Source: Halobacteria archaeon (GTDB lineage Archaea; Halobacteriota; Methanoliparia; Methanoliparales; Methanoliparaceae). Taken from it: 8,889 bases of DNA. Every line of letters begins with the position of its first letter. Positions within the stretch are counted from its first letter, which is position 1. Below, piece by piece: positions 7,121 to 8,889 of the stretch. The position numbers and the translations under genes are program-made. The DNA lies in the NCBI GenBank assembly GCA_013329575.1, contig DUJX01000087.1, positions 1 to 8,889 of the forward strand, in the 5' to 3' direction. Below the pieces are notes generated by a model. It did no database searches, had not been told where the DNA came from, and saw only the letters and a list, made by a program, of their open reading frames with translations.

Positions 7121-7819
7121 TTAAACAGATGAAAAATAGCTGAAAACCGATTTATCTTTCTGATTAACTGTGTTTTTAATCCTTTCACATGTCTTCCAGG
7201 ATCTCCGGACTATATCCGGAAAGTTGTTATGTTTTTTGAAAAAATTAGATAGAAAATCGATTGTTTTTGGATCAGACGGGTATCCGCTCCCAAAATCTCC
7301 ATATACTTTTTTTAAATCTAAAATATGTCTTTCTCTCCATACCTTTGCCACGATAGATGCCGCAGCAGTCAATGGATAAGTTTCATCGGCTTTATGCTTG
7401 GATATGATCTTTACATCTGGTTTTACAAATTTTTCGACCAATCTTTTTACAGATATACCGAATCTCTCCTCATTGACGTCTGAAGCATCCAGATATATCA
7501 CATCCACATCTCCATCAAACTTCTTAATTAATTCTGCATGAGATATTACCATAATCTCATTCATCGTATATTTGGTCCTTAATCTGTCTATCTCATTGGC
7601 AGATATCTCATAAACGTCTATTTTTGCAAAATTTTTAAATATATCGTAAAAATCTTCTCTTTTATTATTTTTTATCTTTTTAGAATCTTTAAAACTGTTC
7701 TTTCCTGTAAGAAGATCCTTTATCTTTGAATAATTCATCTCGTCGGTCAGTACTCCTCCAACGAACATCGAACCTATAACAGGTCCTTTTCCTGCCTCAT
7801 CCACGCCTAAATGGTTCAT
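7121..7819 (-). CDS. rnhB: Ribonuclease HII
   Basis: RNase HII cuts RNA in RNA:DNA hybrids and the 5' side of single ribonucleotides left in DNA, starting ribonucleotide excision repair. The 232-residue protein carries the DEDD active site: GVDEAGKGPVIG (Asp7, Glu8; the usual Arg of DEAGRG is Lys here), YLDASDVN (Asp111) and HKADETYPLTAAASIVAK (Asp145). FGSGYPSDP (about 172-180) is the conserved substrate-side GSGYPxDP loop. The last residues, DKSVFSYF (222-229) before SSV, resemble a PCNA-interacting PIP box with Asp in place of the first Gln, as archaeal RNase HII often ends. The ATG at 7817-7819 puts the first catalytic Asp at residue 7, as is normal. No Shine-Dalgarno is present; a TATA box about 30 nt upstream suggests a nearly leaderless mRNA. 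It diverges from trkA. Confidence 0.96.
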   Translation of the reverse strand: MNHLGVDEAGKGPVIGSMFVGGVLTDEMNYSKIKDLLTGKNSFKDSKKIKNNKREDFYDIFKNFAKIDVYEISANEIDRLRTKYTMNEIMVISHAELIKKFDGDVDVIYLDASDVNEERFGISVKRLVEKFVKPDVKIISKHKADETYPLTAAASIVAKVWRERHILDLKKVYGDFGSGYPSDPKTIDFLSNFFKKHNNFPDIVRRSWKTCERIKNTVNQKDKSVFSYFSSV

Positions 7820-7847
7820 TTGTCTCGATCAATTGTTTTCTTATCAT

Positions 7848-7855
7848 TATTTATA
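7848..7855 (-). promoter_or_regulatory. rnhB promoter TATA box
   Basis: TATAAATA on the minus strand is centred about 32 nt before the rnhB ATG. This predicts a start near 7826 and a leader of only a few nucleotides, consistent with the lack of a Shine-Dalgarno site. Confidence 0.5.
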
Positions 7856-7858
7856 CTC

Positions 7859-7878
7859 TTTTATAAAATTTTATAAAA
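7859..7878. repeat. Two tandem copies of palindrome TTTTATAAAA
   Basis: TTTTATAAAA is a perfect 10-bp palindrome and occurs twice with no gap (7859-7868, 7869-7878). It sits between the two divergent promoters: next to the rnhB TATA box and 20 bp upstream of the trkA TATA box. It could be a regulator site, a spare TATA element or simple AT-rich sequence. Confidence 0.45.
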
Positions 7879-7891
7879 AAGATGGTATTAT

Positions 7892-7905
7892 CCAAAATTA
7901 TATTA
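7892..7905 (+). promoter_or_regulatory. trkA promoter (BRE/TATA)
   Basis: CCAAAA (BRE-like, 7892-7897) is followed directly by TTATATTA (7898-7905). A start about 26 nt on, near 7928, leaves a leader of roughly 9 nt before the ATG at 7937, which has no Shine-Dalgarno site. This is inferred from consensus. Confidence 0.5.
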
Positions 7906-7936
7906 GACTCTTGTGTTATTTTTAATTATCTTTAAT

Positions 7937-8889
7937 ATGAATGTCATCATAATCGGTGCTGGATTGGTTGGTAGTTCTTTAGCAGAAGAGTTAAGCGAAG
8001 ATAACAATGTGGTGATTATAGATACAGACTATGCTGTCTGTAATAAATTGGATAACAGATTAGATGTTAAAGTGATAAATGGAAACGGAGCAAACATTGC
8101 CGTGTTGAACGAGGCAGGAGTGAACGATGCAGACTTTGTTATATGCACAACTAATAACGATGAATTAAACATTTTATCGTCTATAATTGCAAAATCATGT
8201 GGTGCAAAGAAGACTATTGCACGAGTAAGAAACATAGATTATACTTCATCGTTCATAAATAAAAGAAAGAATATTGGTATAGATTCGATAATCAATCCCG
8301 AGATAATCATTGCCTATAAAATAATACAGCTTCTTTTTATTCCAAGTTCGAAGAACTTTACTCTTCTCGCATCCGGCCTCATTGGTTTTTTTGAAATAAC
8401 CCTCTCAGAAGACAACGATTTTGTAGGAAAGACAATAAAAGATTGTGATTTTCCAAAATACACGATTATAGCTACGATTGGAAGAAAAGACCAGATTATG
8501 GTACCGTCCGGAGACGATATCCTGTACCAAGGCGATAAACTCATCTTGATCGGTACGAGAGATAACATCTTTGAAGTAATAAAAAATATGGGTCTATTCG
8601 ATCTAAAAAATATCTTGGTTATAGGTGGCGGAACGGTAGGTTTCTGTCTGGCAAAGTATCTAGAAGAGAGCCATATCGATGTAAAATTAATAGAAAAGAA
8701 TGAGAAAAGATGCGAACTTATCGCTTCTGAATTGAACAATACGCTAATATTAAACGGAGATGGAACAGATCTTGATTTATTAAAACGAGAGAACGCTTTT
8801 GATTGCGATGTTGTAGTATCAGTAACTGATAACGACGAGACGAATCTTATTTCTTCCCTTTTAGTAAAAAAGATGGGTGCTAAAAAAGC
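7937..8889 (+). CDS. trkA: TrkA, NAD-binding potassium uptake regulator (3' truncated)
   Basis: TrkA is the cytoplasmic RCK subunit that gates a TrkH/KtrB-type potassium channel in response to bound nucleotides. The frame is open from ATG 7937 to the window end (317 residues), leaving roughly the last quarter unseen compared with the usual 440-450. RCK domain 1 begins at once: VIIIGAGLVG (Gly7, Gly9, Gly12) with Asp29 at the end of the second strand (VIIDTD), which favours NAD over NADP, and the typical VINGNGAN and DADFVICTTNNDELN segments. A RCK_C (TrkA-C) domain follows, about 140-215 (LIGFFEITL to GDKLILIG). RCK domain 2 starts ILVIGGGTVG (Gly230) with LIEKNEKRC and LILNGDGTD. This N-C-N-C layout is that of two-domain TrkA rather than single-domain KtrA. 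A trkH gene might follow outside the window. Confidence 0.95.
   Translation, partial: MNVIIIGAGLVGSSLAEELSEDNNVVIIDTDYAVCNKLDNRLDVKVINGNGANIAVLNEAGVNDADFVICTTNNDELNILSSIIAKSCGAKKTIARVRNIDYTSSFINKRKNIGIDSIINPEIIIAYKIIQLLFIPSSKNFTLLASGLIGFFEITLSEDNDFVGKTIKDCDFPKYTIIATIGRKDQIMVPSGDDILYQGDKLILIGTRDNIFEVIKNMGLFDLKNILVIGGGTVGFCLAKYLEESHIDVKLIEKNEKRCELIASELNNTLILNGDGTDLDLLKRENAFDCDVVVSVTDNDETNLISSLLVKKMGAKK

Noticed and set aside
8029..8739. Minus-strand open frames of 68 and 141 codons inside trkA
   Set aside because: The + strand translation is an unbroken two-RCK TrkA with all nucleotide-binding motifs; the antisense frames show no recognisable family and no promoter.

Overview
The window is an AT-rich stretch of an archaeal chromosome. 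Four features point to Archaea: a NurA-HerA-Mre11-Rad50 DNA-end-resection set, TATA/BRE-like promoter elements at gene starts, T-tract terminators, and an RNase HII that ends in a PCNA-binding-like tail. Strong GAGGT-type Shine-Dalgarno sites sit inside the operon and before wrbA. Two divergent genes (rnhB and trkA) appear to have very short leaders instead. I lean towards a euryarchaeal lineage, perhaps a methanogen or ANME relative, but the sequence alone does not fix the taxon.

Positions 1-3398 (+) hold a tightly packed nurA (5' truncated by the window edge)-herA-mre11 operon. nurA and herA overlap by 17 nt, and herA and mre11 are 2 nt apart. rad50 lies on the opposite strand (6119-3417), tail to tail with mre11. 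Only 18 nt separate them, and this gap forms a compact two-way T-tract terminator. The products together cover double-strand-break processing: Mre11-Rad50 recognises and opens the end, and the HerA hexamer drives the NurA nuclease to make a 3' overhang for RadA.

Positions 6120-6375 form a 256-nt non-coding gap. It holds the rad50 leader, a hairpin with a T-tract behind wrbA, and a possible small structured RNA on the + strand. Positions 7005-6376 (-) encode a WrbA-type flavoprotein with its own duplicated TATA element. Positions 7819-7121 (-) encode RNase HII. From 7937 (+) to the window edge runs trkA, a two-RCK-domain potassium-uptake regulator cut off at the 3' end. rnhB and trkA diverge from a 117-nt promoter region that contains two exact tandem copies of a 10-bp palindrome.

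I found no defence island, mobile element, CRISPR array, tRNA or rRNA. No convincing undescribed system is visible. The most notable points are the inverted rad50, a possible nested-stem RNA at 6272-6355, the tandem palindromes, and a few active-site substitutions in NurA and Mre11.
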